A DNA stretch of 64,000 nt from NCBI RefSeq assembly GCF_000834055.1, contig NZ_JXSQ01000002.1, positions 238,944-302,943 of the forward strand, written 5' to 3'. Every line of letters starts with the position of its first letter. Positions within the stretch are counted from its first letter, which is position 1. Source of the stretch: Leucobacter komagatae. GTDB taxonomy: Bacteria; Actinomycetota; Actinomycetes; Actinomycetales; Microbacteriaceae. Position numbers and translations under genes: made by a program. This document shows, piece by piece, positions 36,147 through 45,203 of the stretch. Below the pieces are notes generated by a model. That model was not told the origin of the DNA. It made no database searches and was given only the letters and a program-made list of their open reading frames with translations.

Positions 36147-36797
36147 CTATCCGGCTGAGCGCTGGCGCATAACGATGCGGAAGAACAGCAGCAGCACGCC
36201 GGTCAGCCCCAGCAGCATGAAGGCGGTCCCAAACGGACCGTGAACCCAGCCGAATGCAGCGTGTCCGCCGTTGCCCCAGGCGTGGCAAATCGCAAGCAGA
36301 CGGAGCTGATTCAAGAGGATCATCGCCGACATCCCGATCACGGTGGCTCCGAGCACTCGAAGCAGGTTGGTACGCGGGCTGAGCGAGAGCGCGGCGGCGA
36401 GAAACGCCACCGGCCCCAGGTACAGCGCGATCGCGCACTGGATGGTCACTCGGGCCACCAACCACTCCTCACCAAAGGTGAATCCGATCGCTGGACTCCC
36501 CGCACTGGTGACGAACATCGTGTCCTCCGCAAAGAAACGGTCGAGGATCAGCGTGGCCAGGCGGGCCTCCCAGACACGAATCGTGGACTCCCGCATTAGG
36601 ACGAGCACGCCCATGGCAGCGAAAAGCAGCGCGCAGCTCAAGTGCAGCGCTCGACCAAGATACGGAAGCTTTCCACCCCGTGCAGTGCGGTGTTCCGCGG
36701 CCGACGTCTGCCTATCAGTGCCCGGCTGCGCCGCCTGGCTCTGTTCGACGATATCCTCGCCACCGAACAGAGTCTCCTGACGAACAGTGGGGGCCAT
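36147..36797 (-). CDS. exosortase/archaeosortase-family protein
   Basis: A 216-residue membrane protein from ATG 36797, which shares one base with the upstream stop (TGATG). After about 45 soluble residues there are several helices and the family catalytic triad in order: Cys121 (VTIQCAIALY), Arg166 (NQLRLLAI) and His186 (FGWVHGPFG). Exosortases are thought to cut and re-attach C-terminal sorting tails of exported proteins. The next gene encodes the Ig-repeat surface protein, its probable substrate, and membrane glycan genes follow, a neighbourhood typical of exosortase loci. I cannot assign a subtype. Confidence 0.85.
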   Translation of the reverse strand: MAPTVRQETLFGGEDIVEQSQAAQPGTDRQTSAAEHRTARGGKLPYLGRALHLSCALLFAAMGVLVLMRESTIRVWEARLATLILDRFFAEDTMFVTSAGSPAIGFTFGEEWLVARVTIQCAIALYLGPVAFLAAALSLSPRTNLLRVLGATVIGMSAMILLNQLRLLAICHAWGNGGHAAFGWVHGPFGTAFMLLGLTGVLLLFFRIVMRQRSAG

Positions 36798-37018
36798 CAG
36801 GAGAGGAACCTGGACCTGTCTCCCCGCACAGCGGGTGAAGCGGGGAACTGCGCAAAGAATCTCCGGCTCCGCGCCTCGCGGAACAGCAGCAGTCCACCCA
36901 GGGCCACGCACATCACTGTGAGGGTGATGCCGATGGTGAGCCAGGTGGCCGTACCGCCTGTTGCGGCGAGCACGGCACCTCCGACGACACCAAGTCCGAG
37001 CGGGGGTAGTTGATACAT
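36797..37018 (-). CDS. small two-helix membrane protein coupled to exosortase
   Basis: A 73-residue protein (ATG 37018) with two hydrophobic segments: LPPLGLGVVGGAVLAATGG and WLTIGITLTVMCVALGG, then a basic stretch REARSRR. Between the helices lies LAATGG, which resembles a sortase-like LAXTG motif, though an internal motif in a two-helix protein would be unusual. No ribosome site is evident. Its stop overlaps the exosortase start, so it may be an accessory factor of the sorting system. The longer frame from 37063 is possible. Function unknown. Confidence 0.6.
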   Translation of the reverse strand: MYQLPPLGLGVVGGAVLAATGGTATWLTIGITLTVMCVALGGLLLFREARSRRFFAQFPASPAVRGDRSRFLS

Positions 37019-37254
37019 CTGTGCTGGTCCAATCCTGGGGAAGCGTTGTGGGGATATCCCCAACGTAGGCAGTGGATTCGCCGCGTCCGCGGTCCTCCCC
37101 TGCTAGGAAGTGTCCCTTCCGAAGAAAGTCGGCGCTTTGCTTGCTGGGATACGTAGCGGGATTCGTCAGCTACGTACCACCAATCAGGGGAGATTTCCCG
37201 TTCCTGGCGGTTTCGCGCACTAGCATGAGAGCAGCACACAAGGGGGCCGCACCA

Positions 37255-39846
37255 ATGAATACTCGAGCATCATCGATTCAGCGCTCGGTCGATGCGGTGC
37301 GCGCCGGGCTCCCGATCGACGTCGCCGGGGTGCGCTACAGCGGACGAACGTCGTATCTCGCCGAGGTCGGTGACCGGCTATCCGAGGACGGCTGGAGGGT
37401 CGTGTGGGTGCGGGGGAATGCGTCACTGTCTGGGACCCCCTTCGGCACGTTACAGGCCTCCGGATTCCTCGCTCAGAGTGGCCTTGGGCAGCTGCGCCCC
37501 TCCCTGCCAGATGCCGTGGACGCTCTGGCCGCCGCTGCGCCCTCATCGCAGAGCGTGCTGCTCATCGATGACTGGGACGACCTTGACGAAGCTTCCTGGG
37601 GAGCCATCCTCGCGCTTCGGCAACGCTCAGACTCGGGAATTGTGCTCTCCCGGGTCCTGGGGAGAGCGCCTCGACTGAGCTCGCAGGGTGGGTACCCGGC
37701 TAAACCCGGGAACGCACTCGTGGCGCGAATCCCCGCGCTGACGTTTCGGGAGATGCGGGCGGAGCTGGAGCGACGGCTGGGCGGCCCGATCGACCAGACG
37801 ACACTCACCCAGCTGTTTGCGAAAGCCGGCGAGCTCATTGGGGTGGCCTGCCAGCTTGTTGAGGTGGCTCGCCTCACGGGTCGGCTCGTCAGGGTTGAGG
37901 GGCTCTGGGTCTCCGAGGGAGACCTGTGGAGCCCCGAGCTGATCGGGGTCGCCGAGCCGTGGCTCGAGTTTCTCAGCTCAGAGCAGAGGGATGCCCATGA
38001 AATGCTCGCGCTCGCTGGGATCTGCGAACTGGAGACCGTGCGCCGCTTTGCGGACTGGTCGACTTTGGAGTCCTTGGAGGCTGCGGAGCTGGTCCGGGTT
38101 TACTCCGCGGGCAGCAGAGTACTCGTCACTGCGCAACCACCGCTGCTGGTTGAGTACTACCGTCACCGCCCGAGTGCCATGCGAGCGATTCGGCTCACGG
38201 AGAGTTTGCGGAGCAAGCTGGGTGCGGAGCCGGAAACGCTCCCCCCGTTTTCCACGCTCGGCGATCCGCTCTTCGGGGACTTGGTTCCCGGCGGGGCTGG
38301 GCAGACCCGCCGGCAGGCGGCGGTCATCAGCCGTCTCGTGTATGAGCAGAACCGGACCCGTGCGCTGGTGGCTCGCGCGGGTTGGCAGCGTTCCCCGAGC
38401 GCAGCGAGCACAACCAGCTACGCACAGGCGCTCATCGTGAGCGGTGCAGATTCCTCGGAGATCGAGGCGGTCCTGGGCACTGACCTCCCCGGCGGGCAGG
38501 ACCGTGTGGACACGGTGTGGTTAATCCGACTTCGCGCGGAGTGGCAAGCATTTGCCCGGCGTGATCTGGACGGGGCGCTTCGGCTGCTGGACGAGATCCC
38601 AGAGGCCTGGGCTCCCCTGCACCGGATGGCCGAAGTGTGGTCTGTATCGCTGCAGCACACCCTGTGCTCGGTTCCGGAGGACTTCTCGCGCGCGCTCGAT
38701 GTGGACGGGGAGCTGCCGGATTCACTGCGGATCAGCCTGCTCCGTGTGCGGACCAACCTCTTCACGACCCTAGGTCGTTTCGATTCCGCCCGCGAGGCGA
38801 TGGACGGCGCAGAGCGCTATTCCCAGGAGGAGCTGGGGTTCAGCATTGACTCGCTCCGTGGTGTGGTGCTTCTGGGTCTTGGCCACAGCGAGCAGGCGAT
38901 GACCTGGTCCCGACGGGGCTACGAGGAGGCGCTGACCGCACTCGATATTCAGGCCATACGCGGGCATGCAGCGGCGCTCGTGTATGCCCTCGAGGCCGAT
39001 GGGCGCTACGCGGAAGCCGAGGCAATTCTGGCGGTTGCGCTCCCTCTGAATAGCGCCCCCCGCACTCTGGAGGTCACGGCAACCGAGGTCGCGCTGCACG
39101 GCTGCGCAGGTCTGATCGCCGCGCGCCGCGGCCGCAGGGAGGAAGCTGTTCGTCACGCCGCGGTGGCCGAGAGCTTGGGATTGCCTGACATTCCGGTGCT
39201 CCACGACTGCGTACCTCTGCTACGAGCCCAGCTGCTGATCGGGGAAAACCGCATTCCTGAAGCCAGGGAGCTGCTCTGGCGGCGGGGGCAGGACCTGTTC
39301 GCGCGCGGCTACCGGTTCCCCGGGATCCTACTCCTACTGTCCGCACTCGAAATCACCCCGGATCCGAGGCAACTCCGCGAGGTGACCCGACTCGCTGAGA
39401 TGCTCGACGGGGAATTTGTGCACGCATACCTCGCCGCCGTGACCCTGCAGCATGACGGGGAGCAGCGTTCCGGTGAGCTCGTCGAGGTCGCGGAGCGCTT
39501 GGTCCGCTCTGGGCGGACCGGACTCGCCCTATCGCTCCTCCAACGCAGCAGCTCGGACAGCGATCCCGCAGGCGCGGCGCTCAGGGAACGGCTCGCCACC
39601 GTGATCTTGTCACGGGCACCCGAGCGGGTCTACGAGACCGCCCGGGTGAATCCCAGACACACCACCCTGACCAGCAGGGAGGGCGAGGTCGCCCGCCTGA
39701 TCGCCCAGGGGCTCGGCAACGCCGAGATCGCTGAGCTCCTGGTGCTGAGCGTCCGTACTGTGGAGACGCACGTCCATCGCATTATGCGCAAGCTGAATTG
39801 CGGGACACGGCAGCAGGTAAAAGCGCTGATTCTCGGCCTGGGCTAG
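37255..39846 (+). CDS. large LuxR-type (LAL-like) regulator 1, altered P-loop
   Basis: About 863 residues. The N-terminal STAND/AAA-like domain has a P-loop of form GVRYSGRTS (25-33), where the invariant Lys is replaced by Arg31, and a Walker B-like VLLIDDWDDLDEASW. The middle is a long helical TPR-like array. The C-terminal LuxR domain is intact: LTSREGEVARLIAQGLGNAEIAELLVLS and [15 protein letters not shown]. It is divergent from the exosortase genes, with a 236-bp gap between starts, and co-located with a paralogue at 41173. Likely a pathway-specific activator of the surface module. Start chosen at ATG 37255; ATG 37225 is possible. Confidence 0.85.
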   Translation: MNTRASSIQRSVDAVRAGLPIDVAGVRYSGRTSYLAEVGDRLSEDGWRVVWVRGNASLSGTPFGTLQASGFLAQSGLGQLRPSLPDAVDALAAAAPSSQSVLLIDDWDDLDEASWGAILALRQRSDSGIVLSRVLGRAPRLSSQGGYPAKPGNALVARIPALTFREMRAELERRLGGPIDQTTLTQLFAKAGELIGVACQLVEVARLTGRLVRVEGLWVSEGDLWSPELIGVAEPWLEFLSSEQRDAHEMLALAGICELETVRRFADWSTLESLEAAELVRVYSAGSRVLVTAQPPLLVEYYRHRPSAMRAIRLTESLRSKLGAEPETLPPFSTLGDPLFGDLVPGGAGQTRRQAAVISRLVYEQNRTRALVARAGWQRSPSAASTTSYAQALIVSGADSSEIEAVLGTDLPGGQDRVDTVWLIRLRAEWQAFARRDLDGALRLLDEIPEAWAPLHRMAEVWSVSLQHTLCSVPEDFSRALDVDGELPDSLRISLLRVRTNLFTTLGRFDSAREAMDGAERYSQEELGFSIDSLRGVVLLGLGHSEQAMTWSRRGYEEALTALDIQAIRGHAAALVYALEADGRYAEAEAILAVALPLNSAPRTLEVTATEVALHGCAGLIAARRGRREEAVRHAAVAESLGLPDIPVLHDCVPLLRAQLLIGENRIPEARELLWRRGQDLFARGYRFPGILLLLSALEITPDPRQLREVTRLAEMLDGEFVHAYLAAVTLQHDGEQRSGELVEVAERLVRSGRTGLALSLLQRSSSDSDPAGAALRERLATVILSRAPERVYETARVNPRHTTLTSREGEVARLIAQGLGNAEIAELLVLSVRTVETHVHRIMRKLNCGTRQQVKALILGLG

Positions 39847-39884
39847 TTCATCGGGGCAGCACTTTTCGCTGGCTCTCGCCTGCC

Positions 39885-41123
39885 TCAGGGCGCGAGGTGG
39901 CTGGCGGACACTGCCGCGACTGCCCGCTCCGGTGTCGCGCCAGCGGCCAGCGCCAGACAGAGTTCCGCGATGCGTTCGCTTGCGCGACCGTCCCCGTATG
40001 GGGACGCGATCCGACGGAGCCAGCGTTCACGGTGCCGATCCGCCAGGGCCGCCAGTGCCTCCGCCAACAGATCGGCCTCCGGAGGCACCAATCTGGCAAA
40101 TCCCGTCTCGATTGACTCCGGCCGTTCGGTGCTGCGCCGCACTACCAGCAGCGGTTTCTTGAGGACGGTGCACTCCTCTTGGAGTCCGCCCGAATCTGAG
40201 AGCAGCAGCCGAGCGCCGCGTGCGCTCTCGAGGAACTCCGCGTGCGAGACCGAGGGAACCATGTCTAGTCGCGTTGCTCGTTCCGCCAGCCCGAATCGGG
40301 TGATGGCCGCCCGGGTGCGAGGGTGTGCCACCAGGCGAACCCCAAATCCTCGATCGCTCAGCGCAACGAGTGCGTCCAGGATGCGGCCGAGCGCTGCAGC
40401 CGAATCGGTGTTCTCAGGGCGGTGAATCGTCGCGAGCACATCCGGGGCGGCTTCTGCCGCGGCCAGGCGAACCTCACGGCCCGAGTCAAGACCCGCGAGT
40501 GACTCCCGGGTCGACTCCACAATCGTGTTCCCAGTTACCAGCACGCGCGCCGGGTTGACCCCCTCGGCGCGGAGGTTCTGCGCGTTGTGCTCTGTCGCGG
40601 CACAGTGCACATCGGCGATCACACCCGTGACCAAACGGTTTACCTCCTCCGGCATGGCTCGGTCGTGGGACCGCAGGCCTGCCTCTACGTGGACCACGGG
40701 GATCCCGGCGTAGTGCGCTGCCTGAGCCCCGGCAGACACCGAGTTCGTGTCACCCTGCACGACAACCACCGCGGGCGGCCGCTCAGCAAACTCGGCTGAG
40801 AGGGCGGCCAGCGCCGTCGCAATCTGTGCGCCCCGGCTCGCTCCTCCCACACCAGAGATGAGCACGTGCGGGCTGGGCAGCCGGAGCTGGGCAAAAACCC
40901 GCGCGGACAGTTCCGCGTCGTAGTGCTGACCGGTGTGGATGAGCCGCGCCCGGGCCCCGAGTGCTCGGATCACCGGGGCGAGCTTGATGATTTCGGGGCG
41001 CGTTCCGAATACCAGGGCGACGTCTCCCCCGCCAAGGTGTTCCGCGCTCGCCGGGAGCGGCGTGGGCATCGTGCTGAGCGTCGGGATGGGGTGGTCGGGA
41101 GGCAAAAGGATTTGCGCGGGCAT
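39885..41123 (-). CDS. wecB: UDP-N-acetylglucosamine 2-epimerase (non-hydrolysing)
   Basis: Interconverts UDP-GlcNAc and UDP-ManNAc, supplying ManNAc for cell-surface glycans. About 412 residues from ATG 41123. Family motifs: [78 protein letters not shown] and [11 protein letters not shown], followed by RRSTERPES. All catalytic residues expected are present. It follows the second LuxR gene by 49 bp on the same strand and converges with the first. It provides a biochemical link to the membrane GT2 in the surface module. The frame is open to 41441 but overlaps the LuxR gene. Confidence 0.93.
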
Positions 41124-41172
41124 CTTGTCAACCTGTTCTATGCGTGTTTTGCGTTGGTGTTGGGCGGCGGGG

Positions 41173-43749
41173 TCACTCGGAGAGCACATTGGAGACGTCC
41201 GCTCGGTTTCGCGCGCCTGTCTTGCGCAGGATGCGGTGTACGTGGGTTTCCACGGTGCGAATGCTGAGCACCAGGGTGTCAGCGATCTCCCGGTTGCTGC
41301 GCCCCGCTCCGAGGAGCAGGGCAACATCGTTCTCTCGCTCCGTGAGCTGCACCTGAGTTCGAAAGCGCACCGATCGGTAAGGGCCATCCGTGAGCGTTCG
41401 TTCGAACGCTCTGCGGTGTCCGGCCAGCACTGGGTCTCCACCGTCCGGGAATGCGTCCACGTCCCAGCTGTTCGCCCGGTCGTAGAGGTGCAGGGCGAGT
41501 CCGCTCAGCCCAGCGTTGCGCAGTTGCGCGGCGATCGCGGGAACCTCACTGGCCGAGCGCAGTTCCAGAGCTGCCAGCGCGGCCAGGACCGGCCGCGCCA
41601 CGGCGACATCTGTCTCGGATAGACGGGCGACAAGTGCGTCGTTCCGAGAGACGCAAGGGGCAATCTCAACTGAGCTGAGCATGTGGAAGATCGCGGAGAA
41701 GCGCGCCCCCCGCCCCCAAAGAGCCTCGGCCGCGTCCCAGAGGGCGTCCGCCGCCGCCTGGGACCGGTTTTGGTGCACTGTCTGAGTTGCCTTCGCCCAC
41801 GCCCGCCCCTGCATGGGGAGGGCGCCCTCCGGGAGCCGAGCCTGGCGCATCGTGGCGAGATGCCCCTCCGCCCGGTCCGGGTGCCCCATCCGGAACGAGA
41901 GAGCCGCAGCCACGCTCTCCAGCATGAAGCCGGCGGTGCTTGCCCCGAGGAATCGTGGAGTGCCTCCGAGCGCGAACACCGAGGCCAGGAGCCGTTCCAG
42001 GGCTTCGAGTCGGCCGTCTCCCAACAGGCAGAGGGCGAGAACCGCGGCGTGGGTTCGCTCGCGGTCGGCAGAGAGAGCTGCTCTGGCCTGGTCCAACCCG
42101 TCCCGGGCCCAACGCTCCGCAGCCTTTGCATCCCCGAGACCGATAGCGGCCACCGCGTCGAGCGCCTCGAGTTCCGCATCGACGCCATCGGCGCCCTCAC
42201 CGCTGGGCAGGGAGCGGGCGAATTCGTTTCTCGCCAGTCCCAGGCGGCCTGTGACCACGAAGAGAAGTATCCTGCCGCGCCGCAGCACATCACGCACCCC
42301 TGCGGGAAGCGCGCCATCATCCGCCAGCGTGCGCTCAGCGTCCGCAGGTACCCCCTCAAAACGAATCCGGAGCACCGCAGCGGTGGCTGCGGTCGCCCGC
42401 GCCCACGGGCCATGGACTGCGCCGACCGTCTCCAGTTCTGACAGGGCTTCCGTAAGGTCCCCGGACGTGGTGACGCGCCACTCGGCCCGGAGCATCACAA
42501 GCTTCGCGGTGTCCTCGGCGTTGCTCCCCCGACCCGCGTGCAGCAGCACGGCCTCAATCTGGGCGGCTGGAGCGTCCGCACTCGCCAGCGCTCTCGCGAA
42601 GCGAATCGCGGACCCAGCATCCTGCTGAAGCTCCCAGGCCGCGCCAGCGCTTCTGGCGCGGTTCCGCTCCTGTTCCTGAACCAATCGGGCATGCACCAGG
42701 TTGTGTTCCGAGGACGTCGGCCACCTCGCCGACTGATCACGCGCGAGCAAGGCGCGACCACGGTCCGGGGCTCCGGTTCGGCGGGCGATGCGTTCCTGCA
42801 ACCGAAGCCGTCGCACGGTAAACGGCTGCTGGCGAAAGTACTCACCCAGTAGCGGGGGGAACACGGTGATGAGCCGCTGTTGATCGGATGTGGCGACGCG
42901 GAGCAAGCCCCGCTGTTCGAGACGCTCGATGTTGTCCCAGCCAATGAGCGCTGCCAGAGCATCGCCATCCGCCGTTTCCGCGAGGGAGAGGGTCTCTGCG
43001 GCCTCGCGGAGTCCCGAGGGCAGCGGAGTCAGCAGAGTGTCGATAACTCCGCGGAGGGAGGGATCCCAGAGGTCCCCGGTAACGGTCCACACACCGCCCG
43101 CCTCGCTGAGCCGTCCGTTCTCCATGGCTGCGTCGACGATTCGCAAGGCAAGTCCGATGATGCCGCCGGACTTGACGAGGATGCGTGCTGTGGTCCCGGG
43201 GTCGACGGCGCCGCCGAGGCGGTCGCTCAACACGAGCCGAAGATCCTCAAAGTCCAGTCCCGCAAGCTCGAGAGTGACCGCCGGCTGTGAGGAGGGGGAT
43301 GCGCCCCCTCCTCGCCGCCGCGGAGCGCGCCCGATCTGCGCGATGCCCCGCACGATCGGCGTCCCGTGCATGCTACGCAGCCCGTCAATTACCGACCAGG
43401 AGGCCGCATCGACCCAGTCGCTCTGGTCGATGATCACGACGGAGCGCTGCTGCGAGGTGCCGAGTACCTCTTCGATACTCTGCCCCAGCGTCGGCACGCT
43501 GCCGTGGGAGAAACGAAACCCGGAGACAAACAAACTCCCGTAGGGGGTGTCCCGCAGCGCGGCGACTCCCCGCAGCCGGATTGTCCGCCAGCCTTGCTCC
43601 TCGGCTCGGTGCGCCAGCTCCTGCAAAAATCTGCTGGTTCCGATGCCGCGGGATCCGAGCAGATCGAGGCTGCGTCCCGTGTGCAGCACGGCGCAGGCGC
43701 GCCGCAGCTCCGGTTCGCGGCCCCGAAGGATTTGGGACGGTCTGAGCAT
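41173..43749 (-). CDS. large LuxR-type (LAL-like) regulator 2, altered P-loop
   Basis: An 858-residue paralogue of the regulator at 37255. It starts [17 protein letters not shown]; the P-loop reads GSRGIGTSR (32-40), with Thr38 in place of the invariant Lys. Walker B-like [15 protein letters not shown] follows, then a helical repeat region and the LuxR domain [42 protein letters not shown]. The ATG has a TAGGAGA site seven bases upstream. It precedes wecB. Two diverged copies with different P-loop substitutions suggest that ATP hydrolysis is dispensable for this regulator type. Confidence 0.87.
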
Positions 43750-44760
43750 GGGCGTCTCCTAATCGCTGTGGCAGGTCGTGAATACGGTGGGCGCCCGTCT
43801 GGGGCCGACTCCGGGTGTGCCCCGGTGAGAACCACCCAGAAGCTTGCGTGGAGTCAGCCATCACCAGCTGGGATGGGTGGAGCTCTCGGGTCGTGCCTTT
43901 GAGCGACCGCGGCGCGAGATGTGAATTACAGAGGACATCGCCTCGCCACGGTGTGACCTGGGCGGTGCCCCCTCCCTCTCCCAGTGTGGGCCTGGAAAGC
44001 CAGGGGCGGTCCTGCCACGGGACGAAGCCGAGTCTTGAGCGCAGATCTGCGTACTCCGGGCCTCGTGTGTCCATGGTGCGAACCAACACCGTACGTAGTG
44101 ACTCGGCCGCACCCTGATCACGCACCCCGAGTCATACCCCGGGTCGCAGCCAGCACGGCGACCGAGCGAATCACGAAGCAACTCGGCGGCATTGGCGGCT
44201 ACGGGTCTTAGGACAAAACGTTTCGATGGGATCCTGGTCTAACCGGACCACCATGCGTTAGACCAAAGAACGTTGTGCCCCGGCACCCTGAATTGTGCCC
44301 AAACAACAATCACGACCCGCAGCGAAGTACGCAACAACACCCGCGTGAACAACGGGAGAACCGCGGCGGAAACGCACCGTAGGAGTTGCAGAGGCTACCT
44401 CGCGTCACACAACCCTTGTCGACGGCATATACAACGGGTCTTGGTGCACCCTCAGCAGCGTCACCGACCCCCTCTAATTCCTCTCCTGAGAATGATGCGA
44501 CACAGAACTCCGTGCAGCCTTGGCAAGCTCTCCTGTCCCGCATCCATGACCCGTCCGCAGGCATAGGGGACGACGGGCAGGGGCCAGGTCAGCGCCTCAT
44601 GAAGGGTGTGGCCCGCTACAGCTAAAACGTGACTTGATGACGCCGAAGGGCGCTGGCTGCGAACCGGATGGGCCGGACGGGCATGACGCGCCCGGACCTT
44701 TGCACACCTTTTGGCCGATAACCCGGAACGCGTAACCCGCCGTTTCCGTGAGCGTCCCCC
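43750..44760. other. long intergenic region without a recognised gene
   Basis: About 1 kb. Several short frames exist on both strands, but none shows a domain, ribosome site or plausible start. The first part presumably holds the promoter of the LuxR2-wecB transcript. A perfect 8-bp inverted repeat, GGTCTAAC (44236-44243) and GTTAGACC (44257-44264), may be a regulator site. It could be eroded DNA of an integrated element, given the tRNA fragment at its right end. Confidence 0.55.
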
Positions 44761-44804
44761 GTAGACCAGGAAAGCCCTGCCGAAGCGGGGCTTTCCTGGT
44801 CTAC
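44761..44804. terminator. 17-bp perfect hairpin next to tRNA fragment
   Basis: GTAGACCAGGAAAGCCC (44761-44777) and its exact complement (44788-44804) enclose a 10-base loop. It lies four bases from the tRNA 3' fragment, where a tRNA gene reading leftwards would have its terminator. It may be a leftover tRNA terminator or part of an attachment region. Confidence 0.6.
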
Positions 44805-44807
44805 GGG

Positions 44808-44840
44808 GGATCTGAGGGGAATCGAACCCCTAACCCCTGG
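44808..44840 (-). other. tRNA 3'-end fragment (T-arm and acceptor), possible attachment-site remnant
   Basis: Read on the minus strand it gives AGGGGTTCGATTCCCCTCAGATCC, a tRNA T-arm plus acceptor end, without D-arm or anticodon arm. It differs from the intact tRNA-Ala(GGC) at 50170-50242 at one position over the last 24 bases and by a few further on. Both point leftwards and lie 5.3 kb apart. Integrases commonly recombine at tRNA 3' ends and leave such copies. Short palindromes TCTCGAA/TTCGAGA (44872-44889) and TGAGGA/TCCTCA (44921-44934) follow. No integrase gene is in the interval. Confidence 0.55.
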
Positions 44841-45203
44841 ACGTTTCTGTTCCCCTCGCTATTTCGACGGATCTCGAAGTTCTTCGAGAAAACTCCACAT
44901 CAGAAGCCGAATACAAGAAATGAGGATTTCCTCACTTCGAGCCTATTCGGCTGATTTCGATGCGCCTAGAGCAATATCGAGCTCGCCAAGGGCAATGCTT
45001 ATGCGCGCTAGGACGGCACAACGCGACGACGCGAGACGGTGTTGACAACGCCATACTCGCCAGAACCCGAATTCCAATCCATCAGCGAGTCCGGGGAACA
45101 TCGGGAAGCTGGAATCGGGGCAGAGCGCCGCCGTCGCCACACCCCATCTGCCTCGAGGATGTCCCGATGCGCGATAAGGGTGACCACGAGCGAACGCGGC
45201 CCA

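Noticed and set aside
43385..44125. 246-codon minus-strand frame upstream of LuxR2
   Set aside because: Overlaps the LuxR2 coding region in another frame, has no recognisable domain, and the true LuxR2 start has a good ribosome site.
44386..44625. 79-codon frame in the long gap
   Set aside because: No ribosome site, no domain; composition is like that of neighbouring non-coding DNA.
44808..44880. Complete tRNA gene at 44.8 kb
   Set aside because: Only the T-arm and acceptor 3' strand can be formed; no anticodon arm, D-arm or matching 5' acceptor follows.
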